In this document: in pieces, positions 1 to 10,370 of the stretch
How the letters are laid out: the number at the start of each line of letters is the position of its first letter
Numbering within the stretch: position 1 is the stretch's first letter
From: Ulota crispa
Lineage: Eukaryota; Streptophyta; Bryopsida; Orthotrichales; Orthotrichaceae
NCBI GenBank assembly: GCA_963920765.1
Contig: OY987244.1
Location: 10,542,501 to 10,606,500, forward strand
Length of the DNA: 64,000 nucleotides
Direction of reading: 5' to 3'
Notes under the pieces: generated by a model
What the model was told of the DNA's origin: nothing
Databases searched by the model: none
The model's input: the letters and a program-made list of their open reading frames with translations, nothing else
Made by a program: the position numbers and the translations under genes

Positions 1-668
1 TTGGATTCTTATTGGGTAGTGCCATTTAAAAACCTTGAAATTCAAGATTCAATGATTACAATTTTGTTTTGATGTTTAATAATGGTCTTACAAGGACAAT
101 TCAAAAACTTCAGAACTACCTTCCGAAAACAAGAAAAACACCCTTGGGCATTTAGGGGTTAATAAAAATACAGTGCTTGGAACGCACAAACACAAGCCAA
201 TTTTCCATTTGTCTATTACAAATAAAAATGTTTCAAAGAGGCAGGTAACTACTGAAACGTCACAATCATGGTTCAATTTGGTTTTGCACCCGAAACGATA
301 TGTTCTAAAATTGTACAAAGTCTGTATGTGAATGATAATGGGTGGCAACAACTACAGAAACAAGAAAACCCTAGAGGCCTCTCAAATAGAAAAGAGCACC
401 CACTGCAACTAATTTGCTTCTCTTCACTTTGAACCCCTACTGCAGTAAAGAAAAAAATGTTTAAAAAAAATGAAGCTAAATGAATTAATGAATTCGGGCG
501 GCCAATCACTTTTCTGGAACATGGGCTTCTTTTACAGGTACAGATTGGCGCCACCTCGCAATCAATTTGTCGGTTTCTTAATACAATGGAGAGGAGGGGA
601 GAAAAGTGAAGGCAAAAAAAAAGCAAATTATGAAGGAAAAGTGGATGTTGAGGAAGACAATGTGGGGC
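1..668. other. 3' flank of the F-box gene
   Basis: No gene was recognised here. The stretch lies downstream of the minus-strand F-box stop codon and probably holds its 3' untranslated region and terminator. Open frames on either strand are short and match no family known to me. No clear AATAAA hexamer was found just after the stop, so the polyadenylation site is not placed. Confidence 0.5.
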
Positions 669-3617
669 TCATTCCAAGGTCTCCGTTGGCCACAGTTTTT
701 TCCAGATGTTGATCTCTTCCTTGGTTTTCAGTTTCCTGATACCTCCATAAAACCCTTCTGCTTCATTGCCTTCTTCTCGGTGCAATTTTCGGTTGATGGC
801 GGCTCGTCGCCAGCGTGAGCCCAGCGTGTACTGATTGAACTCCAACCACACCGTCTCTGCATTGCAAACCCCCAAACAATGCTTAAGTTTTAAACCTACA
901 AAGCTCACCTTTTCTACATAACAAAAGAATCACATATATACACATAACAGTGGTTTTCAGTACCATGACTATTTCAGGGGAACCCTATCCTCTGTTAACC
1001 ATAGTGACTATCCAATGCATCCATCAACATAGTTGGAATTCTAAATATTGTTCTCAAATTTGCGCAAGACAGCATAAAGCAACAAAGACTTAACAACCAT
1101 ATGAGTTGTTCGTAGCACCCCTCAATAAGTTGAGACTCTTTGTAACCATAAGCAGGAAGGCCTTAGGATAAAAGTTACAAAAATAAATTGGAGCTACCTT
1201 TTGCCAAAAATAAAAGAGTTATTGCTGACATACTATTTGACATTTTTGGCCAAAAATTTGTTGGTCTACGGTGTCTTGCAGTATAGCATGAGGTTGCCAA
1301 CCCAAAAAAGCTAAAAACATTGCCATTCAAGAGTATGAATGTTAAAAGGGTTAAACCGTATGGGAGAACCCCACATACCAATGAAATGACAGCGGCAGTG
1401 GCGAGCATTTCCATCACAAGCCTCGGAATGTCCCACTACACCATACCACCACCCTGCAACAACAAGATTACACATCAGACCAAACCAACAATCTAGCTTT
1501 TTTATATAAAAAGCATGATCTCTCGTATTCAAAGCTTTTACCGACGCACTAGTGTTCCACTTATCTCTCAAATTAATTTCCTTCAGACCGAGAGAGAGGG
1601 CGGGAAGGTGGGTTTTACCATATGGGAACTCCTTATTCCTGCGCCATTGCACCTCAACGTGATCGCCAGGTTGCAAATCGGTCAGACAATCAGAAGCGTG
1701 CAGGTCATGGGCAGGGGTATCCAACGGTGGAGCGCGAAGTCGCTCCCACCGGACGCCCTCTTCAACCACAATTGTCCGGGGACCATGCGGTGGGTACCTT
1801 CAGCCACATCAAACCAGCCAGTCACTCAATCAGTCTCGATCTTCTTTAGAATAATATAAAACATCATATTAGGTAAACTGGGAAACACGGTACATTCTGG
1901 GACTTTCACCATTTCTGCCAATATGTCTTTTAGCATATCACAAAAAGACAAGCTGCAATTTCTTGTACAATAGTGACGTCTCAGTGATTGCCTCCAAGAA
2001 CTTCAGTAATTACAACTTTTGAGCAATAGCTATCCCTACATTTACTGATGTGAAATTAAGGTGGGATACAAAATGATCCCTCCCTTTTTCCCAATTTACC
2101 TAATATGGTGTTATAAGCTACAATCCGGAGCTATCCCCAAGGGGTGGGTGCTACGAAGTTCACTACCTGGCCTTGAAGGAATCCGTTTGACGATCGTAGT
2201 TGAGCTCCGCATCGTAACACGACAGCATGAATCCCACATGCCCATTCTGCTACAAACGTTGACAGATCAGGCACACGCAGTCAGTCAAAAGGCTTCGACA
2301 ATTCAGGGGATAATTGTGCAGTTTTTGCATTGCGCAATTCTCTCTCTATGCAAGTCTCTCACTATGCAAGTCTCTCTCTAGACTGAGCATTGCCAAGGTT
2401 GTGGTAAACCTCACATACGCATACTGCTACCAGCATTGATAGATCGGGGGACGCGATTGAACAAAAGAAGAAGTGTTGTTGCAATGTGCAAGTTTGTCTA
2501 TGCAAGGAGAGCAAGAATCACCATAGTATAGGGAATGTGAGGTTGTTGCGATGCGCTAGTCTCTCACTATGCAAGTCTCTCTATGCAGGGCTCTCTCTAT
2601 GCAAGTTTCTCTCTAGACTGAGCATTGATTGATGAGGTTGTGTTAAACCTCACACGCGCATAATGCTACCATTGACAAATTGGGGGACACGATTGGACGA
2701 AAGGGGAAGTGCTGTTGCAATGTGCAAGTTTATCTATACAAGGAGAGCAACGATCACAGCAATATAGGGAATGTGCGGTTGTTGCGATGCATAAGTCTCT
2801 CACTACGCAAGTCTCTCACTATGCAAGACTCTCTCTAGACTGAGCATTGACGAGGTTGTGTTAAACCTCTCATGCGCATACTGCTACCAGCATTGACAGA
2901 TCAAAGGGGAGAGGCTGTTGCGATGTGCTAAGTTTGTGCATACAAGGAGAGCAAGGATCACAACAATACAGGGAATGTGCGGTTGACTGTTTGCGATGTG
3001 CAAGTCTGTGGGGGGAGTGAGGTAGAGGTGGAGGGTGCAGGGGACGTGCCCACCTCGCGATTGTAGACTTGCGCGGGGAACCAGAAGGTACCGCTCTCGA
3101 GCGCCCAGTACCAAGCCATGAGGGAATCCGGCGGAGGGGACGAGGCCGGCTGGCCCTGCAGATTGAGCCACGTGAAGGGCCAGAGGCACGAGAGCGGCCA
3201 CCCCCAGAGCCGCGGCGGGCGCTCCACCACCCCCGCGCCGTGCTCCGCCTGCGCGACCAGCTGGCGCTGCCACTCCTGAAACGCCGAGGGAGCCACGATG
3301 CGCGCCCACTTCTCCTGGAACAAGCTCTGCCACAGGTGGTCACTGCGACACCGCTTCCGAAGGTCCTGGCACACTCCGGACATCTGGCACAGCGACGCCG
3401 GCGGAAGACGACCGAGGATCCCTTCCAACGCGAGCTCGGGTAGGTCCAGCACCGACATACAGTCGGCGTAGTCCTCCTCCGCCGTTTTCTTCAGACACCG
3501 CCGCTTGCAAAACATGGCGCCCAGCCCCCACTTGCTGGTGTCCGTGTCCGTGTCCTCCTCCAGCGATGACGGCGCGCCGGAGGAAATGAGCGCCAGCCAC
3601 ACCGACATCAGGCTCAT
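669..3617 (-). CDS. F-box protein, five exons, At2g26850/At2g41170-like
   Basis: Probable substrate-recognition subunit of an SCF (SKP1-CUL1-F-box) ubiquitin ligase. CDS exons on the minus strand: 3617-3054, 2246-2167, 1797-1619, 1453-1379 and 856-669 (stop at 671-669). They total 1,086 nt, giving 361 residues. All four introns are GT-AG and every junction keeps frame (phases 0, 2, 1, 1). Residues 55-100 form the F-box ([14 protein letters not shown], then [13 protein letters not shown], then SDHLW). The C-terminal part is typical of this plant family: [19 protein letters not shown], then [48 protein letters not shown], a Cys/His cluster [25 protein letters not shown] and GFYGGIRK. The start is the first in-frame ATG, with A at -3; a GTG-led extension to 3695 is unlikely in a nuclear gene. 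Homologues often have a longer hydrophobic N-terminus, so an upstream exon is possible. The target substrate is unknown. Confidence 0.9.
2227..2995. repeat. Tandem repeat in intron 1, copying the exon 2 acceptor
   Basis: About four diverged units of roughly 135-245 bp fill most of intron 1 (2247-3053). Each unit starts with a match to 'cacatacgcatactgctacc' and 'gcattgacagatc'. It continues through 'ttgcaatgtgcaag' and 'caaggagagcaa' and ends in 'tctctagactgagcattg'. The unit nearest exon 2 overlaps the real 3' splice site. The other three, near 2400, 2650 and 2870, carry a tagcag-like acceptor followed by sequence resembling the first 18-20 bases of exon 2. Short CTCTCTATGCAAGT repeats occur inside the units. 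Confidence 0.8.
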
Positions 3618-4844
3618 GCTGTCGTCGTCGTCGTGGGTGACGAATTCAGTTGCTTTACTGTGAGCAAGAGCAATGCATTGACTGTCACACACCACCAGGG
3701 ATACTCTACGTCAGGGGGGTTGCCAAAGGACGACGACACGGAGCACGGACACCCCAATTGTCCTTCGTCCACATGGCTATGGCGGCGACACTACATTGAC
3801 AAAAGAATGTCCCCTTGCTTTGCAAGAAAAGCCGGGGAATCAAAACACGCATCTTGGGTATTGACGAAGATAATAATGCAAACAAACAATAATGGACATG
3901 GAAGGGGGGATGGTGGAGGACGACGAAGAGTGCACGTGACAAAACAGTTGCGGAGGTTACTTACTACTACTACAAAGGACGAAAAAACGATCGACCACGA
4001 TTTTTACACCCCAATGCAAAAAACCAAACACTCGTAACCGGATCATCGTGGGGGAGCCAATTCCTAGGCCCTCGCGTTTGCCAGCAAGCAAGTGATGAGC
4101 CCTTCTCACAAACAGCACACAAATAATTCGAAAAAGGCTAACAAAAAGCTTCCAACTTTGCGAACAATTACCAACACCTTACTCTACCCTTTCCACACTC
4201 CATAGCCAAGCAATAGCTGCAACAAAAGGCACTCGTCTCAAAATCCTCACCTTCTACGCTCAAGTCAAATTCCTCCCCCCGAGAAACAGCAGATCGTTCA
4301 GATCTCCTCACCAACAGTGGTTACACGCGCACCACCATCGCCCTCCTCGTCACGCCACAAATGCACACCCCTCGATCGATCGATCGCTGTAGTCAGAACT
4401 ATGCGCTCCCTTGCAGGAATGCGTGACAGAAACAGAGTTGCAAAGGTTCCAACAAGAAACGCAACGAACTCCACGCAACAAATCAAAATTGGCTGCTGTT
4501 GTTGCTACTGTTGTTGCTGCTGGTGCTACTACTCCTTGTGGGGCCAGTCACGACGCTAGCACGCAACCAAGGGCGCGCCTTGGCAAGCTCGCGAACTCAA
4601 GTTACCACTTCCCAAAAACTGCACTAACTTAACCTGCACTAAACTTATTAACCTACTGACGCTTCTGGGTCGCCAGGGTGCTCTCTCGGTTTTGCCTTTT
4701 GTGGAAAATTGTGCTTACTGACGCAACCCGAGGGCACGCATTTCCACGCCCGGGCACGAGTCCATGATACGTCATGATCACCACCCACTGCCACAGCAGT
4801 GTCCTGTACCGATCTCTCTGCAGAGGGGCCGTAGGTTTCGGGGC
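3618..4844 (-). other. Presumed 5' leader of the F-box gene
   Basis: This region lies between the start codon and the TATA box on the minus strand. It has mixed composition with CpG-rich patches, a GTT/GCT-type triplet repeat at about 4492-4535, and GATC-rich sequence near 4374-4385 (cgatcgatcgatcg). It is long for a leader, so a 5' untranslated intron is likely. Several upstream ATGs open short frames, for example 4486-4298, that match no family I know. Confidence 0.4.
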
Positions 4845-4852
4845 CTTTTATA
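4845..4852 (-). promoter_or_regulatory. Candidate TATA box for the F-box gene
   Basis: The minus strand reads ggg-TATAAAAG-gcccc, a textbook plant TATA element in a GC-rich setting upstream of the minus-strand gene. It would place a transcription start near 4815-4820. The next gene-like sequence upstream is far away, so the F-box gene is the natural client. Assignment is by position only. Confidence 0.5.
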
Positions 4853-4889
4853 CCCTTGAGTGAGGAGAAATTTATGGAGAGGGTTTATT

Positions 4890-4905
4890 TACCGGTATAC
4901 CGGTA
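4890..4905. promoter_or_regulatory. Perfect 16-bp palindrome upstream of the TATA box
   Basis: TACCGGTATACCGGTA is its own reverse complement and lies about 40 bp upstream of the TATA box in the direction of the F-box gene. It is two overlapping ACCGGT palindromes. Its spacing suits a dimeric regulator site, but no binding protein is implied by the sequence alone. Confidence 0.4.
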
Positions 4906-5978
4906 CGCCGTGGGTGAGAAAATTGCAGTAAGTTTTAAGTACGATGCTCCGTAGCTGCTTGCTTGCAAGTTGCATGCCAGTTGCGGGCGTTGCGGCCTTG
5001 CAGGCGATGTAGCGAGCGCGTGTAGGGGTGAATGGTGAAATCGTCAATCGTGGAGGGCGCGAGCGCGGTGCGTGTGGTGGGGCTGGCTGGTGTTGCGGGA
5101 GTGTGCGTAGTACTGCGGCTCGCAGCGGCTGCGTCACGTGCTTAGCGTCTACGCCGCCGGTGGCTTGCTGGATTCGCCATGGTCGTTGCGGGGTGTTGAG
5201 TGGCTGTGTTCTTTCTTTTCTTTCGGCGTACTTTTTCACTCGAGTCTTCTTTGATTTTTGGGTTAGTGGCTGCACGTCAGTAAGGTAGGAGCACCCAATT
5301 GCAACACCAGCCGTTCTTCGACATCTAAAATTAAACTTAGACAGATCTGCACCCAAACAAGACACAAATGCACCCAAATTAGACACGCAAGTTGACATAA
5401 GGGAATAGAAATTGTGTAAGTGGCAGTATTTGATTGGGTGTGACATGCACATGGTATGCTCTTGTTGTTGTGGTTTTTTCAGGGGTCTAGTGTTTACAAT
5501 AGGTAAGTCTAGGAAGTTGTATTTAACAATTCATAATTTATTCATATGATCTCAAAAAATTCCAAAAACAATTTTCCTTGCATTTGTATCCATTTCCTAA
5601 CAAGCCCATGCCATCAGATTCTCAGAAGACCCTCCCAATTACCACATCTGAGGTAAGTGTCACACTTGGGTACTTCTACCTTAGTGGTTGTCACGGTTGG
5701 TCTGAGATTCAAATTCCCGTGAAGATTGAGAAAAGGTAGAGTGAAAGTACGAGCCAATACAATGGGAGCAGCAACGCGAGATGAACCCAAAATTACAAGA
5801 AGTAAAAGTTCTCTTGCTAAAACCTAAAGGACGCCATTTCTCCAGGCCTAGGCGAGGATTAAAAAAAATTCTCAATCTTCACGGAAAACCTCTTGTGCAA
5901 GTCGCGGACTGATAGCCACATCGGTTTCCATGAAGATTGAGAATGATAAAAAAAACAAACCGTAACTACCGCTTGTGT
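4906..5978. other. Upstream intergenic region
   Basis: A CpG-rich stretch at about 4970-5290 grades into AT-rich sequence. A 21-bp inverted pair (gtgaagattgagaa near 5712 and ttctcaatcttcac near 5870) with a third copy near 5928 suggests a small decayed foldback element. A 187-codon minus-strand frame at 4889-5452 is a by-product of the CpG-rich stretch and resembles no protein known to me. Confidence 0.4.
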
Positions 5979-5982
5979 TTAA

Positions 5983-6214
5983 CCCTTAAAGGATTGCTCT
6001 ACGTATTACATAGTATATATGCTGCCGTATAACTGGCATTTGCTACCAATAAAAAGTTTTAATTTGGGATCTTGACTAGCTCACTAGAACCGCATTGATC
6101 TATATTCTAACTTCTTTGTTGATCTCAAATGTACTAAAGGTGTGGATGCATTCCAAATACAAGAAAATACCAAATATTGTATTGATTGCAAAGGGCTCCT
6201 CGATCCTTTAAGGG
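5983..6214. mobile_element. TTAA-type MITE, 232-bp group, copy 1
   Basis: The element starts CCCTTAAAGG and ends CCTTTAAGGG, with TTAA before and TTTA after. Its body carries 'accaataaaaagttttaatt', 'tagctcactagaaccgcatt' and 'cattccaaatac'. It is very similar to the copy at 7183-7414, and two diverged inverted-orientation copies lie at 45751-45985 and 52007-52232. It has no coding capacity. TTAA duplications are a hallmark of the piggyBac and Kolobok superfamilies; assignment to either is inference. Confidence 0.75.
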
Positions 6215-6934
6215 TTTACCCTTGAACGCCGGGAAGGCCCTTTGTGGCCGTATCTCTATTTTTGTATACAACGTATTCAAGGGTGTTTGGGGTGGAATTA
6301 GATGTGACAATGTAAAAGGAAGTGATATGTGCTGCAAAGGTGCCTTCAGGTCAACCTTCAATAGCCCAAAATACCAAGAGGAATGTTGGGAAATTGTTAG
6401 AATTTGGTGTTGTATCTAAGAGCTTCATAGGCGTTCAAGGGATAAATTGGAATTTTGTGTTTGGTGCTAGTTTGGCAGTTGCCTTTTTTTTGGGTGCAAA
6501 TCTAGCTTCTTTCATTTATTTTTTGGTGAAGTCCACAGGCAATCCCCAATTTTTAGTGCAAATAGACATCTAAAGCAAATGATTGTGGCATGACATGTGC
6601 AAAAGGGGAGCAAAAGCAATCCCTTCATTGGTGAATTTTGGCAAATCACACTCAATGTTTTCACTAGCTCTGGCGTTAATTTTAGGCTCCTCACAAAAAA
6701 AATTGTTTTTTAGCAATTTGTTGCCCCAAATAAAAAGATTGTTGCACATAGTCACTCTATTTGTGCTGGTGACACTAATTTCCCAAAATGGCATTCTTTT
6801 TTACCCTATTAAAATAGTGCAATTGGAAATATACACTAACTTTCACCAATGCAAATGTTTTGATTCATATTAATTGAATGCAAAGCTACTTACTTGCATG
6901 AGTTATTGAAGTCAAGTTGTCATGTTTTGTACAT
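6215..6934. other. Sequence between elements
   Basis: No gene or element was recognised. Short open frames on both strands match nothing I know and show no conserved motif. Confidence 0.4.
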
Positions 6935-6938
6935 TTAA

Positions 6939-7178
6939 CCCCTGAGCGCCCCAATGACCACTATGTGGTCGCTTAGTTTTAAAAAATGTCCATGTTTGAC
7001 TCTTATCCTTTTCTTAATGGTAAAATCAAAGGACTTGTACTTTTTCATGTACCTCCAGGCATGTGTCTATTACCACTTAGAAAAATTCAAGCTATTTGAC
7101 TCTACTTAGATAATACTTTTATTGGACTAAGTACACAAGGGTATGGATTTGAGTGAATATGGCCTAGGCGCTCGGGGG
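6939..7178. mobile_element. TTAA-type MITE, 240 bp, GAGCGCC-ended
   Basis: Starts CCCCTGAGCGCC and ends GGCGCTCGGGGG, with TTAA on both sides. The right TTAA (7179-7182) is also the left TTAA of the next element, so the two are chained. Its ends resemble the 72-bp element at 13024-13095. Non-coding. Confidence 0.7.
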
Positions 7179-7182
7179 TTAA

Positions 7183-7414
7183 CCCTTAAAGGACCGCTTT
7201 ACATATTACATACAAAATACGTTGCCATATAACTAGCATTTGTTACCAATAAAAAGTTTTAATTTGGGATTTTGATTAGCTCACTAGAACCGCATTGATC
7301 TATATGCTAACTTCTTTGTTGATCTCAAATTTAGTAAAGGTGTGAATGCATTCCAAATACAAAAAAATACAAAATATTGTATTGGCCGCAAAGGGCTCCA
7401 CTGTCCGTTAAGAG
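7183..7414. mobile_element. TTAA-type MITE, 232-bp group, copy 2
   Basis: Starts CCCTTAAAGG and ends CCGTTAAGAG, flanked by TTAA at 7179-7182 and 7415-7418. It is the same length as the copy at 5983-6214 and about 88-90% alike by eye. The two copies enclose the 240-bp element, giving an A-B-A arrangement across 1.4 kb. Confidence 0.75.
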
Positions 7415-7418
7415 TTAA

Positions 7419-9060
7419 CCCAACCCTTCAAACCACCTCCCAAGATTAATTTTACCTGAACTCGTAAAACTAACTCTTAAAGGTCAAACGTGATTACCAA
7501 AATGATGTTCAAAAATCATAAGGCATTTTCAAAGTTTGTACGAAGTTCATTAATTTAGAACAAGAGCATGGACAAAATTACATAATGCATTGATCAATGG
7601 ATGTACAAAAATGGATAATCGATCCCTAGTCGGATGGTTATTGTTCATTTTGAGATTTATTTTTGGCAAATCCTTGCCAAATTATTACTTACTCTTAGTA
7701 ATGGCTACATTAAAATAAAATGTAAAATTGAATGAAATTACTAAAAACGTTTCCAAGAATCCAAAAGTCCACAAAATTTTGGATGAAGTTTACTATTTTG
7801 AGAGAATTATGGGGCCCAAAAATAAACAAGCAATGAATGGGAGCAGAGTTCTTAGAGTTCCCAAACATAAGTAAATTAAGTACAGTTCTATGCAAATAAC
7901 AAATTGGAGCTCCAATAAATACAAATACCACAAAGCTAAATTTTAATTTTTAGAATGTTTAGGAGTTTTACATTTTCATTTTCAGCCATTTTAGGGTGCG
8001 TGTTGTGCTGCCCAAAACAAATTAAAGAAGGAAATGAAAAAACCAAAAAATCAGCTTGTTGAGTGGAGAGTGGCGACTAGGTTGGAGTGGGCAAGTTGCT
8101 GGCAGACACTCCGAGCAAGGAGGGCAATGCATCTCATGGAGAAAGCAGAGACAAAGGCTAAATCTTAAGTAAATAAGGAATCGGACTAGTGGTAAGTTGG
8201 GTTAGTAAACTCAAGGCCCACCTCCATCTTTCCTCAAATTCTCCTATTTTCATTTGTGCGGACCCCACAATGGGAAAGCTTATTTGTTAACAACAAAAGC
8301 TACTAAAATTTATTTCAATTTTATAATTGTTCATTTTCAGCTTACTTAACCAAAAGAGACTAATTTAGGGCTAAGATGAAGTGACACCCACATTGCCCCC
8401 GCCCAAGAGGAATGGAGCATGGGGCTCTCTCCACTAAACATTCATGTTTTCTGGCCAAGGCAAAAAAAACTATGCTTTTTTACAAACAAGGTTGAAAGAA
8501 AGAAATTTTCCCCTATTTTAAATTTGGTCAGTTTTGTTTCCTTCAAAAGTTCTTAAACTAAATCAAGGTCTCTAAATCCAATATTCTCAAATACAACCTC
8601 CGGATGATAAGTTTCCAAACTCTCACATGAATTGAAATTGAAAAAGCAAAACCTTTTCACCCAAGTCCAACAAACTCATAACGTAACTGGCTAAGCTCCC
8701 AACTGTATTCATCCAAGCTGGGGCAATGAACGGGTCACCTTGGCCCTAATTGAGGGTCTCTTCACCCAAAAAATGAGTTGAAAGTTTTCAGGTTTAATCT
8801 ATTGTGAAAATATTCCAATTCCAACATTTCCCCCAACGAAAATTTTGAACAATTTCACCCTGAACCTATTCTAAAGAAAATAAAAGAATTTGGAAAAGAT
8901 GGAGACAAGCCCTGCAATTATTGAAAAAATTCACGTCTGAATTGTTTCTAGTGCCCTCGTAATTGAGAGATGTTATTCCGTGAAATCGTGAGCTTCGGAG
9001 TGGGCACGTAGTGCTTTTAGCCTCTCTTTTCTCAGTTCATTTTTACTTTTATTTTTGCCC
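7419..9060. other. AT-rich intergenic sequence
   Basis: No gene, RNA gene or mobile element with recognisable ends was seen. The open frames are short and of low complexity. Confidence 0.4.
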
Positions 9061-9440
9061 TGATTTGGGGAGTGTATGGCGGCATCCACGGGCGGGTTCG
9101 GGGGTAAGGTGAATTTCAATTCCAATCAGAATGTTCTGTGAGCTCATGACAATTCACAGGTGTTCTCATTTGGAGCGACAGTTCCATGCAAAGCTTTTTG
9201 AGGAAAAGACAAGAATGTTCAACCAGTCAAGAGTCAAGATGTTTTCCAGGGAAGAATATTCTCCGATTGGTGGAATCTAATGAATAGTAATGAAAGGCAT
9301 CTTTTTCTTAGAGAATCTCTGGGGGAACTGGGTGGGCCGGTTTCCACAGGGATCCTGGACGTCCAGGCAGGATGTAATTTTTGTTTTTGTCAGGGTAGAG
9401 CGACCCCCACCCCAGAATGCAGGCAGGTAAGGAAAATTTT
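9061..9440 (+). other. Possible exon remnant
   Basis: This patch has higher GC and richer codon usage than its surroundings. An ATG at 9075 opens MAASTGGFGG and runs straight into a good donor (GGGG|GTAAGG). A tract ending in ttcacag near 9159 is a possible acceptor, followed by about 40 open codons. A separate frame starting at ATG 9281 reads through a Cys-containing stretch. No family is recognised, so this may be a gene relic or chance. Confidence 0.2.
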
Positions 9441-10043
9441 GCTAAAATTGGAATGAATGAAAGATCAGCAAAAGCTCATCCAAAAATTTTCTAATATAAG
9501 CTACTTTCATCCAAGATATGCTAAATCATGTTTCAGCTCATGTAGGGCAATGGTGATTTCATCCAAATTTTTACTTAAATTTCTTAGTGTATCAATAGTC
9601 ATCTCACTTTTGAAGTAAGATTCTGGTGAAAATTTGCCAAGAAATTAAACGCTATGTCCAAGAGCCGGAAGGGATAAAGGGTCTTTTAGGCCAGGTTCAG
9701 ACTAGCAACCAGCCGAGACACTGAAATTGGCATTGTGTTTGGTGTTCTGTCCAATATAAACTTTTCCGTGTAATTGTGTGTCATCCAAGAGTGTGCTACT
9801 GTCGGACAAGTTTGGTACCACCCTTGGAGCAAGCCCCAAAGCTTCACTACCTTAGCTATTGACGCGGTTATATTGGTTGGTGAAGATAGATGTAAAAGTA
9901 CTGGACAAACCCTCAATTTGAACCGTGCTGCGGTCGAGACCCAAATTTCAACCAATCATGTTCAAGAATTTTTTGGTCGGCCGCTAATCTAAATTAGGCC
10001 TATATGCTAGGTTCAAACTAGCAATTGGACTAAATTCTTTTAA
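9441..10043. other. Intergenic, with a repeated 'aggttcagactagcaa' motif
   Basis: The sequences near 9691 (aggttcagactagcaacc) and 10008 (aggttcaaactagcaatt) are direct repeats about 320 bp apart. They may mark an old element or a small duplication. The long open frames at 9686-9955 (minus) and 9774-9992 (plus) overlap on opposite strands and show no known domain. Confidence 0.3.
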
Positions 10044-10361
10044 GGGAAAATTTCATGGACATCTCTAAAGTTTGCAATATTTCCATAGATACCCCTATTT
10101 TGTGAGAAAAATCACATATATACCCTTGGACCAAAAAAATTAGGTGTTTGTTTTGTTGTGCACGTCACTTCCCTTCTTCTTTTGTGCACATGCGTAATAA
10201 GAAAGAAGTAGTGAGCGCACAAAGGGAGAAGGAAGTGACATGCATAACAAAACAAACGCCTAAATTTTTTGGTCCAAGGATATATGACAATGATATTTGT
10301 GAAATAGCAAGATTAGCTATGAAAATATTGCAAACTTGAGGAGTATCCATGAAATTTTCCC
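10044..10361. mobile_element. Foldback MITE, Mutator-like ends, copy 1
   Basis: An almost complete 318-bp palindrome: GGGAAAATTTCATGG... at one end and its complement at the other, with pairing continuing through 'gtttgcaatatt' and 'ccaaaaaaatttaggcgttt'-type sequence to a centre near 10200. Flanks are TTCTTTTAA and TTATTTTAA, an 8/9 match that fits a 9-bp target duplication as made by Mutator-like elements. Diverged copies lie at 16997-17326 and 47838-48476. Non-coding. Confidence 0.7.
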
Positions 10362-10370
10362 TTATTTTAA

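Noticed and set aside
1515..1859. Plus-strand frames over exon 3 of the F-box gene, and 3069-3443 over exon 1
   Set aside because: Opposite-strand shadows of well-conserved exons.
4889..5452. 187-codon minus-strand frame upstream of the F-box gene
   Set aside because: It lies upstream of the presumed promoter in a CpG-rich stretch, has biased composition and no recognised domain.
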